64,000 nucleotides of DNA from Viridilinea sp964592425 (GCA_964592425.1 CAZQCG010000005.1:1-64000), one strand, 5' to 3'; counted from the first letter of the stretch, positions 1 through 8,493 are shown. The notes: generated from the letters alone by a model not told the origin. A program made the numbers and translations.

Positions 1-203
1 GCAAAAAGCTCCGCGTCAATCCGTCAGATCAGCGCGATCCGCGTTCTCGTTCGGGCTTTGCATCAGCCCTGAGAGGTGCGAGCAGGCTATGCGCAACGGC
101 CTGGTTTGTACATGCTGAGCTTGGGGGCGAACACCCCTACGCTACACTTCGGCCTACGCAGGATGCGTTCGCAGTTCGAGCTTGTCCTGGATATGCGGGA
201 GAT

Positions 204-1583
204 TCACTTGCCAATACAGAAACGGGCAAAGATCAGGTCGAGCAGATCCTCGCCGACACTCTCGCCGGTGATCTCACCCAGAGCGTTGAGGGCTACCTTA
301 AGGTCGCCGCTGAGCAGATCCTGGGGGTGGCCGGCCTGCCAGCCCTGCAGGGCAGCTTCAAGGTGGCTCTGCGCACGCTGCAGGGCGTCCTGGTGCCGTG
401 GGTTGCTGACCAAGTGGGCGCTGCCTGCGGCGGGCGGCGCTCCGCCGAGCAAGGCTGCGGCCACTGCCTCACCGAGGGCCGCGATGCCGGCGCCGCTGTG
501 CGCCGAGGTCGCGAGATCCGCCAGCAGGCGCGGGTGAGCCAGCGCGGCGCGGCGAGCCTGTGGGTCAGGGCCGGGCGCGGCATCGATCTTGTTCCAGATC
601 AGAATGGTCGGCTTGGCATGGGTCAACTCGGCAAGCGCCAGGTCAGCGCCCGTCAGCGGTGTGGAGGCATCAAAGACCAGCAGGGCCAGATCAGCGGCGG
701 CCAGGGCTGCCTGCGCCCGCGCCACACCCAGCTGTTCAACCGGGTCGTCGCTGGCCTGAATACCGGCCGTGTCGATCAGCACGACCGGAATACCGCCGAG
801 GTTGGCCGTCTCTTCGAGGGTGTCGCGGGTGGTGCCGGCGATGGGCGTAACAATCGCCCGTTCAGCCCGCAGCAGGGCATTGAGCAGGCTTGACTTGCCG
901 ACATTGGGCCGCCCGACCAGGGCCACCCGCGCCCCCTGACGGTAGACAAGACCCTGGTCAGCGCTGCGCAACAGGGTGTTCAACCTGGCCAGGCTGGCGG
1001 CAAGGGGGGCAGCCAGATCCTGAGGCTCTACCTCATCTTCGGGGAAATCAACTACTACGGTGAGGTAGGCCAGCGCTTCGAGCAGGTCTGCCCGCAGCGC
1101 CCGCACCTCGCGGGCGAGCCAGCCACCCAACTGGGCCTGGGCCAGAGCCAAACTGGCCTCAGTCTGAGCCCGGATCACATCAAGCGTGGCCTCGGCCTGG
1201 GAGAGGTCGATCCGCCCGTTGAGAAAGGCGCGCAGCGTGAACTCGCCCGGCTGGGCCAGGCGCGCACCGGCGGCGAGGGCCAGACGCAGCGTGGCCTGGG
1301 CCGGCAAGGGGCCGCCATGCACCGAAAGCTCAACCACATCTTCGCGAGTGAAGCTGCGTGGAGCACGCATATAGGCAAGGAGGGCCTCGTCGATCAGGGT
1401 GCCGCTCTGCGGATCAAGCACATGGCCGTAGCGCAGGCGGTACGGGCGCAAGGGGCCGGGCCGGGCCGGGCGGAAGATGCGGGCGCTGATCGGCAGCGCT
1501 TCAGGCCCGCTCAGCCGAATGATCGCCAGCCCAGCCTCGCCGGGGGCCGTGGCAATTGCGGCAATCGTATCGTCGTGCAGCAT
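204..1583 (-). CDS. mnmE: tRNA modification GTPase MnmE (TrmE)
   Basis: 459 aa, the usual length for MnmE. With MnmG it installs the (carboxymethyl)aminomethyl group on the wobble uridine C5 of certain tRNAs in the cytoplasm. Visible: an N-terminal tetrahydrofolate-binding domain starting MLHDDTIAAIATAPGEAGLA, a GTPase domain with G1 motif GRPNVGKSS at about residues 224-232, a DTAG G3 motif, an NKID G4 motif, and the diagnostic C-terminal FCIGK with the catalytic Cys. A TATAAT hexamer ends 8 nt before the ATG, so the mRNA is probably leaderless or nearly so. It is transcribed divergently from the neighbouring transposase. Confidence 0.97.
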   Translation of the reverse strand: MLHDDTIAAIATAPGEAGLAIIRLSGPEALPISARIFRPARPGPLRPYRLRYGHVLDPQSGTLIDEALLAYMRAPRSFTREDVVELSVHGGPLPAQATLRLALAAGARLAQPGEFTLRAFLNGRIDLSQAEATLDVIRAQTEASLALAQAQLGGWLAREVRALRADLLEALAYLTVVVDFPEDEVEPQDLAAPLAASLARLNTLLRSADQGLVYRQGARVALVGRPNVGKSSLLNALLRAERAIVTPIAGTTRDTLEETANLGGIPVVLIDTAGIQASDDPVEQLGVARAQAALAAADLALLVFDASTPLTGADLALAELTHAKPTILIWNKIDAAPGPDPQARRAALAHPRLLADLATSAHSGAGIAALGEAVAAALLGGAPPAAGSAHLVSNPRHQDALQRAQSHLEAALQGWQAGHPQDLLSGDLKVALNALGEITGESVGEDLLDLIFARFCIGK

Positions 1584-1591
1584 AGCCCGCC

Positions 1592-1597
1592 ATTATA
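1592..1597 (-). promoter_or_regulatory. -10 box of mnmE, leaderless type
   Basis: TATAAT on the minus strand lies 8 nt before the mnmE ATG, leaving essentially no room for a Shine-Dalgarno leader. No good -35 hexamer is visible 17 nt upstream. Confidence 0.5.
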
Positions 1598-1740
1598 CCA
1601 GTGACCGTGGGGAACCCGCCGCAAGCCGCCGGGTTTGAACCCGTGCGGTGAGGCGGGTTTCTCGCTGGCTTCAGCCCTTGCATCTGGCGTCCTCATGCGG
1701 TATTATCCTATGGTATCGCACATGTGTTCCGGGTGTGTCC

Positions 1741-2973
1741 ATGATCCGTACCCACATCTTGCCGTGCCGCTTGCCCCGTGCAGACGCCGAATCCCTCAAC
1801 CGTGAGAGCGGTCAGATCTATACCGACGTGCTGGTCTGGCACTACCGCATCTATCGGCGCACCGGGCGGTGGCTCTCGCCAACAGCCGATGAGCGGCTGA
1901 ACGACTCCTTTGGGCCGAGCACCCTGCACGCCCATAGCCGCGATGCCGCCCAACAGGGCTTTGCCAAGGCGTGCAAAACCGCGCAGGCGAATCGGAAGCA
2001 GGGGCGTGCGGTGCGCTACCCGCACCGCCGCAAACGCTATCGCACGACCGTGTGGAAAGCCACGGGGATCACCCGGGAAGGCGACCGCCTGCGGCTGGCG
2101 CGGGCACGGGGGCTGGCACCGATCTGGGTGGCGCTCCCGCCTGAGTTGGCCGCCCTTGCGCCCACGGTGTTCGTCGAGCTGCGCCTGGTCTACGAGCCGA
2201 TCCGTCGCCAGCACCAGTGGCATCTGGTGGTGGACGACGGGCAGGCGGCCCCGGAGCCGCCAGGACCGGCGACCCTGGCGGCCGATTTGGGTGAGATCCA
2301 CCCGGCAGCCGTGGCGAATGAACAGGGCCAGGTCGTCATCTTCACCGCCCGTGAACTGCGGGCGATCAACCAGTACCGCCACAAACGGCTTGCCAGCCTC
2401 CAGGCGGTGCTGGCCCGCAAACAGCAGGGGTCGCGCCGCTGGAAGCGCCTGGCCCGCCGCAAGACCTTTCTCCGCGCTCGGAACAAGCGCCAGCGGCGCG
2501 ATATGGAGCACAAAGTCACGCGGGCCATCGCCAATCACGCGAAGGCCGAGGGGGCGAAGCGCCTGGTGGTGGGTGATGTACGGAACATCGGTACCGGCAA
2601 GCGCCTCAACACCCACGCGCAGCAGAAGGTGAGCGGCTGGTCGCACGGGAAACAGGTGGACTACCTCAGCTACAAACTCGCCGCCGTTGGGATTGCCCTG
2701 GAACGCCAGAGCGAAGCGTATAGCTCGCAGACCTGTCCCGGTTGTGGGACCCAGAACAAACCCAAGGGACGCACGTATGGCTGCGCCCACTGTGGGTTTG
2801 TCGGCCACCGCGATGCCGTGGGGGCCATCAATCAGGTGAGTAAGGCCGTGCATGGCTCGTATGGGCATGTGCCGCTGCGCTCCGTCATGTATCGGCGGCC
2901 TTTCCGCCGCCGTAGTTCCCGCGATACCGGGCATGTAGCTCGTGGGCAACCGCGAGAAGCCGCGCCGCTGTAG
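1741..2973 (+). CDS. tnpB: TnpB-family RNA-guided nuclease of IS200/IS605 type
   Basis: About 410 aa from the ATG at 1741 (the frame is open from 1648, but the extension has no TnpB-like sequence). TnpB proteins are RNA-guided DNA nucleases carried by IS200/IS605 and IS607 transposons. Visible: a RuvC-I Asp in LAADLGEIHP (about residue 182), a C-terminal zinc finger CPGCG...CAHCG, and a RuvC-III Asp in GHRDAVGAIN (about 358). At the usual RuvC-II Glu position the sequence is VVGDVRNI, and a Glu (about 325) sits just before AYSSQTC, the arrangement of the rearranged-active-site TnpB group. No tnpA is adjacent. The element sits between the promoters of mnmE and recA, so it probably arrived by transposition. 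Confidence 0.88.
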   Translation: MIRTHILPCRLPRADAESLNRESGQIYTDVLVWHYRIYRRTGRWLSPTADERLNDSFGPSTLHAHSRDAAQQGFAKACKTAQANRKQGRAVRYPHRRKRYRTTVWKATGITREGDRLRLARARGLAPIWVALPPELAALAPTVFVELRLVYEPIRRQHQWHLVVDDGQAAPEPPGPATLAADLGEIHPAAVANEQGQVVIFTARELRAINQYRHKRLASLQAVLARKQQGSRRWKRLARRKTFLRARNKRQRRDMEHKVTRAIANHAKAEGAKRLVVGDVRNIGTGKRLNTHAQQKVSGWSHGKQVDYLSYKLAAVGIALERQSEAYSSQTCPGCGTQNKPKGRTYGCAHCGFVGHRDAVGAINQVSKAVHGSYGHVPLRSVMYRRPFRRRSSRDTGHVARGQPREAAPL

Positions 2974-2977
2974 CGGC
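2964..2977 (+). other. Hairpin spanning the tnpB stop codon
   Basis: GCCGC-TGTA-GCGGC, a 5-bp stem with a 4-nt loop overlapping the TAG stop. IS605-type right ends and the 3-prime part of omega RNAs are typically structured here. The exact element boundary could not be fixed by eye. Confidence 0.35.
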
Positions 2978-3050
2978 TGCGGAGTATCACCTACCACGCA
3001 TCATTTTGCGCTACAGGGCGGTAGAAGTTGTAGAACGTGCCTGGCGGGAC

Positions 3051-3079
3051 TTGCAATCCGCGTACACCTGTGCTATTAT
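3051..3079 (+). promoter_or_regulatory. recA promoter
   Basis: TTGCAA (3051-3056), a 17-nt spacer, TATTAT (3074-3079). The predicted start of transcription is near 3086, giving a leader of about 70-100 nt. The -10 box lies inside a perfect palindrome (3068-3086). Confidence 0.65.
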
Positions 3080-3086
3080 AGCACAG
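3068..3086. promoter_or_regulatory. Perfect 19-nt palindrome, candidate SOS operator of recA
   Basis: CTGTGCTAT-T-ATAGCACAG: two perfect 9-nt arms around one central base, covering the recA -10 box. This is the classic place for a repressor such as LexA. The sequence is not the Gram-positive, cyanobacterial or proteobacterial LexA box, so the assignment is inferred from position and symmetry only. Confidence 0.5.
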
Positions 3087-3182
3087 ATATGCGGCCCTGT
3101 CGCACGTTGACAGCGTCCCTCCCCTATAGTAGAGTTAGCAAGGAGCACACGAGTGGTAACGCAGAACGGAGGAGCGCCCGCG

Positions 3183-4691
3183 ATGGCTATCTCGCCCGAG
3201 AAGGAGAAGGCCCTGGCTGCGGCGATGAGCCAGATCGACCGTAAGTTTGGCAAGGGCTCGATCATGAAAATGGGTGAGGCGAGCGCAAAGCTCGTGATCG
3301 AGGTGATCCCAACCGGCGCGATCAGCCTCGATATTGCCCTGGGGGTCGGTGGGCTACCGCGTGGGCGTGTGGTCGAAATTTTCGGCCCCGAGAGTAGCGG
3401 TAAGACGACCCTGGCTCAGCACATAATTGCCGAGGCCCAGAAGCTAGGCGGCATCTGCGCCTTTATCGATGCTGAGCATGCCTTCGACCCGATCTATGCC
3501 CAACGCTGCGGGGTGAAGATTGATGATCTGTTGGTCTCGCAGCCGGACACGGGTGAACAGGGGCTCGAGATCTGCGAGACGCTGGTGCGCTCGAACGCGG
3601 TTGATGTGATTGTGATCGACTCGGTGGCGGCCCTGGTGCCCCGCGCCGAGATCGAAGGTGATATGGGCGATAGTTTGCCCGGCCTGCAGGCACGCCTGAT
3701 GAGCCAGGCACTACGCAAGCTCTCCGGGGCGATCAACAAGAGCCGTAGCGTAGTAATCTTCCTCAACCAGCTACGCATGAAGATCGGGGTTATGTTCGGC
3801 TGTTTCACCTACGATACGCCCGTGATGCTAGCCAACGGCGGGAGTGAAAAGATCGGCAGGATCGTTGATCAGCAGCTGCCGGTCGAAGTTATGTCCTACA
3901 ACCGGGCCAACGGGCTGTTCGAGCCGCGCCGGGTAGTCAACTGGTTCAACAACGGCCCGACTGAGCAATTCCTCCAGTTCAGCGTTGGCGCCAGTGCGGG
4001 GAACGCGGCCCACAGCTTTACCTGTACGGCCAACCATCTCCTGCTCAGCGAGCATGGCTATCGCCATGCCGGGGAGCTACAGGTCGGGGAGCGCCTGATG
4101 ACCATGGTGCCACAGCAGAGCGGGGCGCTGGCGATGCCGATCACCGCGATTGAGGCGCGCCACGAGCCAGGTGGTAAGGCACGTTTTGACCTTGAGGTGG
4201 AGGGGAACCACAGCTACCTGGTCGATAATGTGGTGGTGCATAACTCGCCTGAGACAACCACCGGCGGCCAGGCGCTCAAGTTCTACGCCTCGGTACGTCT
4301 GGACATCCGGCGCATCGAGACGCTCAAGTCGGGCCAGGAGGCGATTGGCTCGCGCTCACGGGTCAAGGTGATCAAGAACAAGGTCGCCCCGCCCTTCCGC
4401 CAGGCTGAGTTCGACATTCTGGCCAACGAGGGCATCTCACGTGAGGGGAACATCCTTGATGTGGGCGTCGAGATGAACATCATCCGCAAGAGTGGGGCCT
4501 GGTTCTATCTGGGCGAAGATCGCCTGGGTCAGGGGCGCGAGAATGTGCGTAACTTCCTCAAAGAGAACCCCTCGCTGACTGATGAGATCGAGCGTCTGAT
4601 CAAGCTGCAGGGCCTGACCAATCCCACCACACTGCCGACAGCCGTCATTGATGAAGACGTTGAAGGCGAAGAAGGTCTTTTCGAGGAGTAG
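3183..4691 (+). CDS. recA: Recombinase RecA, interrupted by an in-frame mini-intein
   Basis: RecA forms filaments on ssDNA, drives homologous strand exchange and stimulates LexA self-cleavage. The start at ATG 3183 gives the family-typical N-terminus MAISPEKEKALAAAMSQIDR and has GGAGGAG 8 nt upstream. A GTG at 3153 with AGGAG 7 nt upstream is a possible alternative. Walker A is GPESSGKT. Total 502 aa; residues 207-354 are an intein between GVMFG and SPETTTGG, and removing it leaves 354 aa, a normal RecA length. The extein continues through FYASVRLDIRR and has an acidic C-terminus. recX follows after a hairpin. Confidence 0.96.
   Translation: MAISPEKEKALAAAMSQIDRKFGKGSIMKMGEASAKLVIEVIPTGAISLDIALGVGGLPRGRVVEIFGPESSGKTTLAQHIIAEAQKLGGICAFIDAEHAFDPIYAQRCGVKIDDLLVSQPDTGEQGLEICETLVRSNAVDVIVIDSVAALVPRAEIEGDMGDSLPGLQARLMSQALRKLSGAINKSRSVVIFLNQLRMKIGVMFGCFTYDTPVMLANGGSEKIGRIVDQQLPVEVMSYNRANGLFEPRRVVNWFNNGPTEQFLQFSVGASAGNAAHSFTCTANHLLLSEHGYRHAGELQVGERLMTMVPQQSGALAMPITAIEARHEPGGKARFDLEVEGNHSYLVDNVVVHNSPETTTGGQALKFYASVRLDIRRIETLKSGQEAIGSRSRVKVIKNKVAPPFRQAEFDILANEGISREGNILDVGVEMNIIRKSGAWFYLGEDRLGQGRENVRNFLKENPSLTDEIERLIKLQGLTNPTTLPTAVIDEDVEGEEGLFEE
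3801..4244 (+). other. RecA mini-intein (148 aa)
   Basis: Begins with Cys1 (block A CFTYDTPVML). Block B is SFTCTANHLLL with the TxNH motif, block F is FDLEVEGNHSYLVDNVV, and it ends VVVHN followed by extein Ser+1. All residues for class 1 splicing are present. There is no room for a homing endonuclease: blocks B and F are about 55 residues apart. The insertion point after GVMFG appears to be the site used by the Mycobacterium leprae RecA intein, not the M. tuberculosis site; this is from memory. Confidence 0.95.
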
Positions 4692-4725
4692 CGCCGCACG
4701 GGAGTCTGCTTCAATCTGACGGAAG

Positions 4726-4754
4726 TTGCGGGGAGGGCCTGGCTCTCCCCGCAA
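4726..4754 (+). terminator. Hairpin between recA and recX (partial terminator or attenuator)
   Basis: TTGCGGGGAG / CTCCCCGCAA, a 10-bp perfect stem with a 9-nt loop and no T-run. In E. coli a hairpin between recA and recX limits recX to read-through expression; a similar role here is inferred. Confidence 0.5.
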
Positions 4755-4770
4755 GCCTTGTGGAAACCCG

Positions 4771-5448
4771 ATGCCCACCGGCACGCTCACCGCGATTATC
4801 GCTCAGGCCCGTGACAGTCAGCGCGTCAATCTCTTCATTGACGGCACGTTCGCCATCGGTGTCAGCCTGAACCTCCTTGCCCGCGAGGGCCTGGCGGTCG
4901 GTCAGGTGATCGACGAGCCGATCTGGACACGCCTGGAGCAGGCTGCGGCGAGTGAGCATGCGTTTCAGGCGGCCCTACGCCTGCTGGCCACGCGGCCCCG
5001 GGCTACCGCTGAGTTGCGTGAGCGCCTGCGACGTAAACAGCACCCGCCAGAGGCGCTTGAAGCCGCCCTGAGCCGCTTGAGCGAGCTTGGGCTGCTTGAT
5101 GATGCCGCCTTTAGCCGTGCGTGGATTGAGAACCGCCAGCGGCTCAGCCCACGCGGCAGACAGGCCCTGCGCGCCGAATTGCGCCAGAAGGGTGTTGACC
5201 GCACAACCATTGATGCGGCCCTCGCCGCAGTTGAGGCCGACCCGGAGGGCGAACAGGCCCGCGCCGAAGAGCTTGCCCGTGGTGTACTACACCGCTATCG
5301 TAGCAGCCCCGACCGCGCTACCTTTCAGCGTCGCCTGGGGGGCATGCTGATGCGGCGTGGCTTCAGCCTGGAGGTGATCCGACCAATTCTTGCTATACTC
5401 TGGGATGAGACACGACCCGGCGATCATGCTGATGAAAACGAGCCATAA
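4771..5448 (+). CDS. recX: Regulatory protein RecX
   Basis: 225 aa from ATG 4771 (an upstream in-frame start at 4726 lies inside the intergenic hairpin and is unlikely). RecX proteins bind RecA filaments and limit or reverse their extension. The three-helix repeat architecture is visible: residues about 50-110 with LLATRPRATAELRERLRRK, then LSELGLLDDAAFSRAWIENR, a classic RecX signature, then RRGFSLEVIRPIL near the C-terminus. Its place directly after recA supports the call. Confidence 0.92.
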   Translation: MPTGTLTAIIAQARDSQRVNLFIDGTFAIGVSLNLLAREGLAVGQVIDEPIWTRLEQAAASEHAFQAALRLLATRPRATAELRERLRRKQHPPEALEAALSRLSELGLLDDAAFSRAWIENRQRLSPRGRQALRAELRQKGVDRTTIDAALAAVEADPEGEQARAEELARGVLHRYRSSPDRATFQRRLGGMLMRRGFSLEVIRPILAILWDETRPGDHADENEP

Positions 5449-5495
5449 GCACTGATCGCCTGCGGCCCGCCAGCATTTTTACGAAGGAGCAGCCC

Positions 5496-6167
5496 ATGCC
5501 CGATGTCCAATACCTTGGCCACGCCTGTTTTCGCCTCCGAGGGCGCGAGGGAGTGGTGCTCTGCGATCCCTTCAGCCGTGCGATCGGCCTTGACCTTGGG
5601 CGCCCTACCGCGCATATTGTCACCATCAGCCACGACCACCCCGGCCACAACCACGTCAGCGCAGTCAAAACCATGCGTGAGCGTCTCTTCGTTATTGATG
5701 GCCCCGGCGAGTACGAGGTTGGTGGAGTGATGATTACGGGTGTACGTACCTACCACGACAAGCAGAAGGGGAGTGAGCTTGGTTATAATATCGTCTATGT
5801 GATCCGCCTTGACGATGTCGTCTTTTGCCACCTTGGCGATCTTGGCCACGAGTTGAGCCAGACCCAGCTTGAGGCCATTGGTGATGTTGATGTGCTCTTT
5901 GTGCCGGTAGGCGGTGGCGAGACAATTGGACCCGAAGAGGCGATCAATGTGATCAGCCAGATCACGCCGCGCATTGTCGTCCCAATGCACTATGCTAGCG
6001 CACAACTCAGCCTTGAACGGCCCCCCCTGGCCTCCCTCGATCGCTTCATCCACGAGATGGGCCTGAAAGAGGTAGTTGCCGAAGAAAAACTGAGCCTGAC
6101 TGCCAGCAGCCTGCCGCAGGAGCGGGAAGAGACTCGGGTGCTGGTGCTACGCCCCGCTGCCGCATAG
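5496..6167 (+). CDS. Metallo-beta-lactamase-fold hydrolase (UlaG/COG2220-like)
   Basis: 223 aa, close to single-domain MBL-fold proteins. The N-terminus MPDVQYLGHACFRLRG and the metal motif HDHPGHN (variant of HxHxDH) are visible, with a later Asp/His pair in FCHLGDLGH and PMHYAS. The substrate cannot be deduced; relatives include L-ascorbate-6-phosphate lactonase and many uncharacterised zinc-dependent hydrolases. GAAGGAG precedes the ATG. It lies between recX and pyrG with short gaps (47 and 18 nt), so co-transcription with pyrG is likely. Confidence 0.85.
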   Translation: MPDVQYLGHACFRLRGREGVVLCDPFSRAIGLDLGRPTAHIVTISHDHPGHNHVSAVKTMRERLFVIDGPGEYEVGGVMITGVRTYHDKQKGSELGYNIVYVIRLDDVVFCHLGDLGHELSQTQLEAIGDVDVLFVPVGGGETIGPEEAINVISQITPRIVVPMHYASAQLSLERPPLASLDRFIHEMGLKEVVAEEKLSLTASSLPQEREETRVLVLRPAAA

Positions 6168-6185
6168 ATCGCCAGAAAGGATGCT

Positions 6186-7868
6186 ATGACCAAGTATATT
6201 TTTGTCACCGGCGGGGTGGTCTCTTCGGTTGGCAAAGGCATCGGGGTTGCCTCGATTGGCCAGTTGCTGAAGAGCCGCGGGCTGCAGGTCTCGATCCTCA
6301 AACTGGATCCCTACCTGAATGTCGATCCCGGCACGATGTCGCCCTATCAGCATGGCGAAGTCTTTGTGACCGATGATGGGGCCGAGACCGACCTGGATCT
6401 GGGTCACTACGAACGTTTCATTGATGAGAACCTGACCCGGTTAAGCAATGTAACCACGGGGCAGATCTATTCGGCGGTAATTGCCAAAGAGCGCCGGGGC
6501 GACTACCTCGGCGGCACGATTCAGGTTATCCCGCACATCACCGACGAGATCAAATCACGCATTGTCGCAGTCGGACGACAGAGCAGCGCCGAGGTGGTGA
6601 TTGTCGAGATTGGTGGTACCGTCGGCGACATCGAGAGCCTGCCCTACCTGGAGGCCATTCGCCAGATGCGCAAGGATGTGGGGCGGGCCAATGTGCTCTA
6701 CATCCATGTCACCCTGCTGCCCCATATTGGCTCGACCGGCGAACTGAAGACCAAGCCAACCCAGCACTCGGTAATGGCGTTGCGCAACGTCGGGATCACC
6801 GCAGATGTGATCCTCTGCCGGGCCGATCAGCCAATCAGTGACGAGATCCGCGACAAGGTGGCCTTCTTTGCTGACATTGATGCCCGTGCGGTCATCCCGG
6901 TGCCAACCGCCGACTCGATCTACGAAGTACCACTGCTGCTTGAAGAAGCTGGTCTGGGTGACTACCTGTGTGCCGAATTGAGCCTGAATGCGCACCCACC
7001 CGACCTGGGGGCCTGGCGCGATCTGGTGACACTGATTCGCAAACCCAAACCGACCCTGCCGATCGCCCTGGTGGGCAAGTATGTCGAACTAAAGGATGCC
7101 TATATCAGTGTAGTTGAAGCCCTGCGCCATGCCGGTCTGCAGCAGGAACTCGATCTCGATCTGCACTGGGTGTCGGCCGAACAGATCGAGCGCGAGGGTG
7201 CCGAGCGCCTGCTGGCCAGAGTGTATGGCATCATCGTACCCGGCGGCTTTGGTGACCGCGGCATTGAGGGCAAGATCGCAGCCGCCAGCTACGCATGGCA
7301 TCGGCAGCTACCCTACCTGGGGCTCTGCCTGGGAATGCAATGCGCCACCATTGCGTTTGCCCGTGAGGTATTGGGCAGCTCAGAGGCGAACAGCACCGAG
7401 TTCGCACCGGGTTGCGCCCATCCGGTGATCGACCTGCTGCCTGATCAGCGCGACATCACCGACAAGGGCGGCACCATGCGCCTGGGCACTTACCCCTGTG
7501 TGCTGGTGCCGGGCACGCACGCCCAACAGGCTTATGCTGTGACCCAGGTGCAAGAGCGCCACCGGCACCGCTTCGAGTTCAACAACGCCTATCGTGGGTC
7601 CCTCGAGGCGGCTGGCATGGTGATCAGCGGCCATTCACCCGATGGACGGTTGGTTGAGATCATTGAACTGCGTGAACATCCCTGGTTCGTCGCCAGCCAG
7701 TTCCACCCCGAGTTTCGCTCACGGCCTAACCGACCCCACCCGCTCTTCCGTGGCTTTGTGCGTGCCGCCGCCGATACGCAGCGCGTCAATGAGCCGCAGC
7801 AACTGTACCTGCCCGAGGCCGAGGGGCGGATGGTCACCTGTGATTTGAGTCCGGTAGAATTGTCGTAA
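6186..7868 (+). CDS. pyrG: CTP synthase
   Basis: 560 aa. Converts UTP to CTP with ATP and glutamine, the last step of pyrimidine nucleotide synthesis. The synthetase domain starts TKYIFVTGGVVSSVGKGI (P-loop), followed by DPYLNVDPGTMSPYQHGEV and EIGGTVGDIES. The C-terminal class I glutamine amidotransferase domain carries PGGFGDRG and the catalytic Cys in GLCLGMQ, with HPE near the end (SQFHPEFRSRP). Full length. AGAAAGGA lies before the start. Confidence 0.98.
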   Translation: MTKYIFVTGGVVSSVGKGIGVASIGQLLKSRGLQVSILKLDPYLNVDPGTMSPYQHGEVFVTDDGAETDLDLGHYERFIDENLTRLSNVTTGQIYSAVIAKERRGDYLGGTIQVIPHITDEIKSRIVAVGRQSSAEVVIVEIGGTVGDIESLPYLEAIRQMRKDVGRANVLYIHVTLLPHIGSTGELKTKPTQHSVMALRNVGITADVILCRADQPISDEIRDKVAFFADIDARAVIPVPTADSIYEVPLLLEEAGLGDYLCAELSLNAHPPDLGAWRDLVTLIRKPKPTLPIALVGKYVELKDAYISVVEALRHAGLQQELDLDLHWVSAEQIEREGAERLLARVYGIIVPGGFGDRGIEGKIAAASYAWHRQLPYLGLCLGMQCATIAFAREVLGSSEANSTEFAPGCAHPVIDLLPDQRDITDKGGTMRLGTYPCVLVPGTHAQQAYAVTQVQERHRHRFEFNNAYRGSLEAAGMVISGHSPDGRLVEIIELREHPWFVASQFHPEFRSRPNRPHPLFRGFVRAAADTQRVNEPQQLYLPEAEGRMVTCDLSPVELS

Positions 7869-7918
7869 TGCGCAGGTGCGTGATCCACACCGGGCGGCAA
7901 AGCCGCACAGGGCGCGTA

Positions 7919-7946
7919 TTGCATCCAGGTAAAAAGCCTTTATAAT
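7919..7946 (+). promoter_or_regulatory. Promoter of the zinc-ribbon gene
   Basis: TTGCAT (7919-7924), a 16-nt spacer, TATAAT (7941-7946). This predicts a leader of about 140 nt before the start at 8091. Confidence 0.5.
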
Positions 7947-8090
7947 GCAAGCTTAACGGGACGGCTTTGCGGCTGCGACGAAATCTTTCGCCTCTGAAGA
8001 CCCGCAACGGGGATTCGGCAGGACAGTGGTTCTCGCTCCCCAGGCACGGACCAATCTCGGCAATGACCCCAGCGTCAAGGAGCGGGAGCG

Positions 8091-8432
8091 ATGAGCAGCG
8101 TGGACAAGACCCTCACGTGTCGGGACTGCGGAATGGACTTTGTCTTTACGGCGGGCGAACAGGACTTCTACGCCTCAAAAGGGTTCGTCAACGAACCGAC
8201 ACGCTGTTCTTCGTGCAGGCAAGCGCGCAAAAACTCGCTCAGTGGCGGTGGTGCGCGTGAAGATCGCGGTGCCAGCCGCAGTTCGAGCGTATCGGCAGGC
8301 CCACGTGAGCGCGTAAGCTACAAGACAACCTGTGCCAATTGTGGCCAGGAGACCACGGTTCCTTTTGTGCCGCGCGGCACGAAGCCGGTCTACTGTAGCA
8401 ACTGTTTTGACCAGATGCGTGGCGGGCGTTAG
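8091..8432 (+). CDS. Small zinc-ribbon protein with two CxxC pairs
   Basis: 113 aa. The N-terminal half has CRDCGMDFVFT and, 25 residues on, CSSCR, typical of the probable zinc-ribbon domain seen in many Chloroflexota and Firmicutes proteins. The C-terminal half has CANCGQ and, 20 residues on, CSNC, the CxxC-x-CxxC type. A Ser/Gly/Arg-rich linker (about residues 50-75) joins them. Two zinc sites are expected; nucleic-acid binding is plausible but the role is unknown. GGAG lies upstream, and a very strong bidirectional terminator follows. Confidence 0.75.
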   Translation: MSSVDKTLTCRDCGMDFVFTAGEQDFYASKGFVNEPTRCSSCRQARKNSLSGGGAREDRGASRSSSVSAGPRERVSYKTTCANCGQETTVPFVPRGTKPVYCSNCFDQMRGGR

Positions 8433-8453
8433 GGAACAGGAGTTCCTCACAAG

Positions 8454-8493
8454 CAACAGAGAGGGCGCGGCTCACGCCGCGCCCTCTCTGTTG
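8454..8493. terminator. Bidirectional intrinsic terminator
   Basis: An 18-bp perfect inverted repeat (CAACAGAGAGGGCGCGGC and its complement) around a TCAC loop. It lies between the convergent zinc-ribbon gene and the sigma factor gene and can serve both. Confidence 0.85.

Noticed and set aside
1..203. Possible C-terminus of a gene entering from the left
   Set aside because: No reading frame with recognisable sequence; only short shadow frames, so nothing is annotated before mnmE.
1708..2997. 429-aa open frame on the minus strand
   Set aside because: Antisense of tnpB, whose RuvC and zinc motifs are clear; produced by high GC at third positions.
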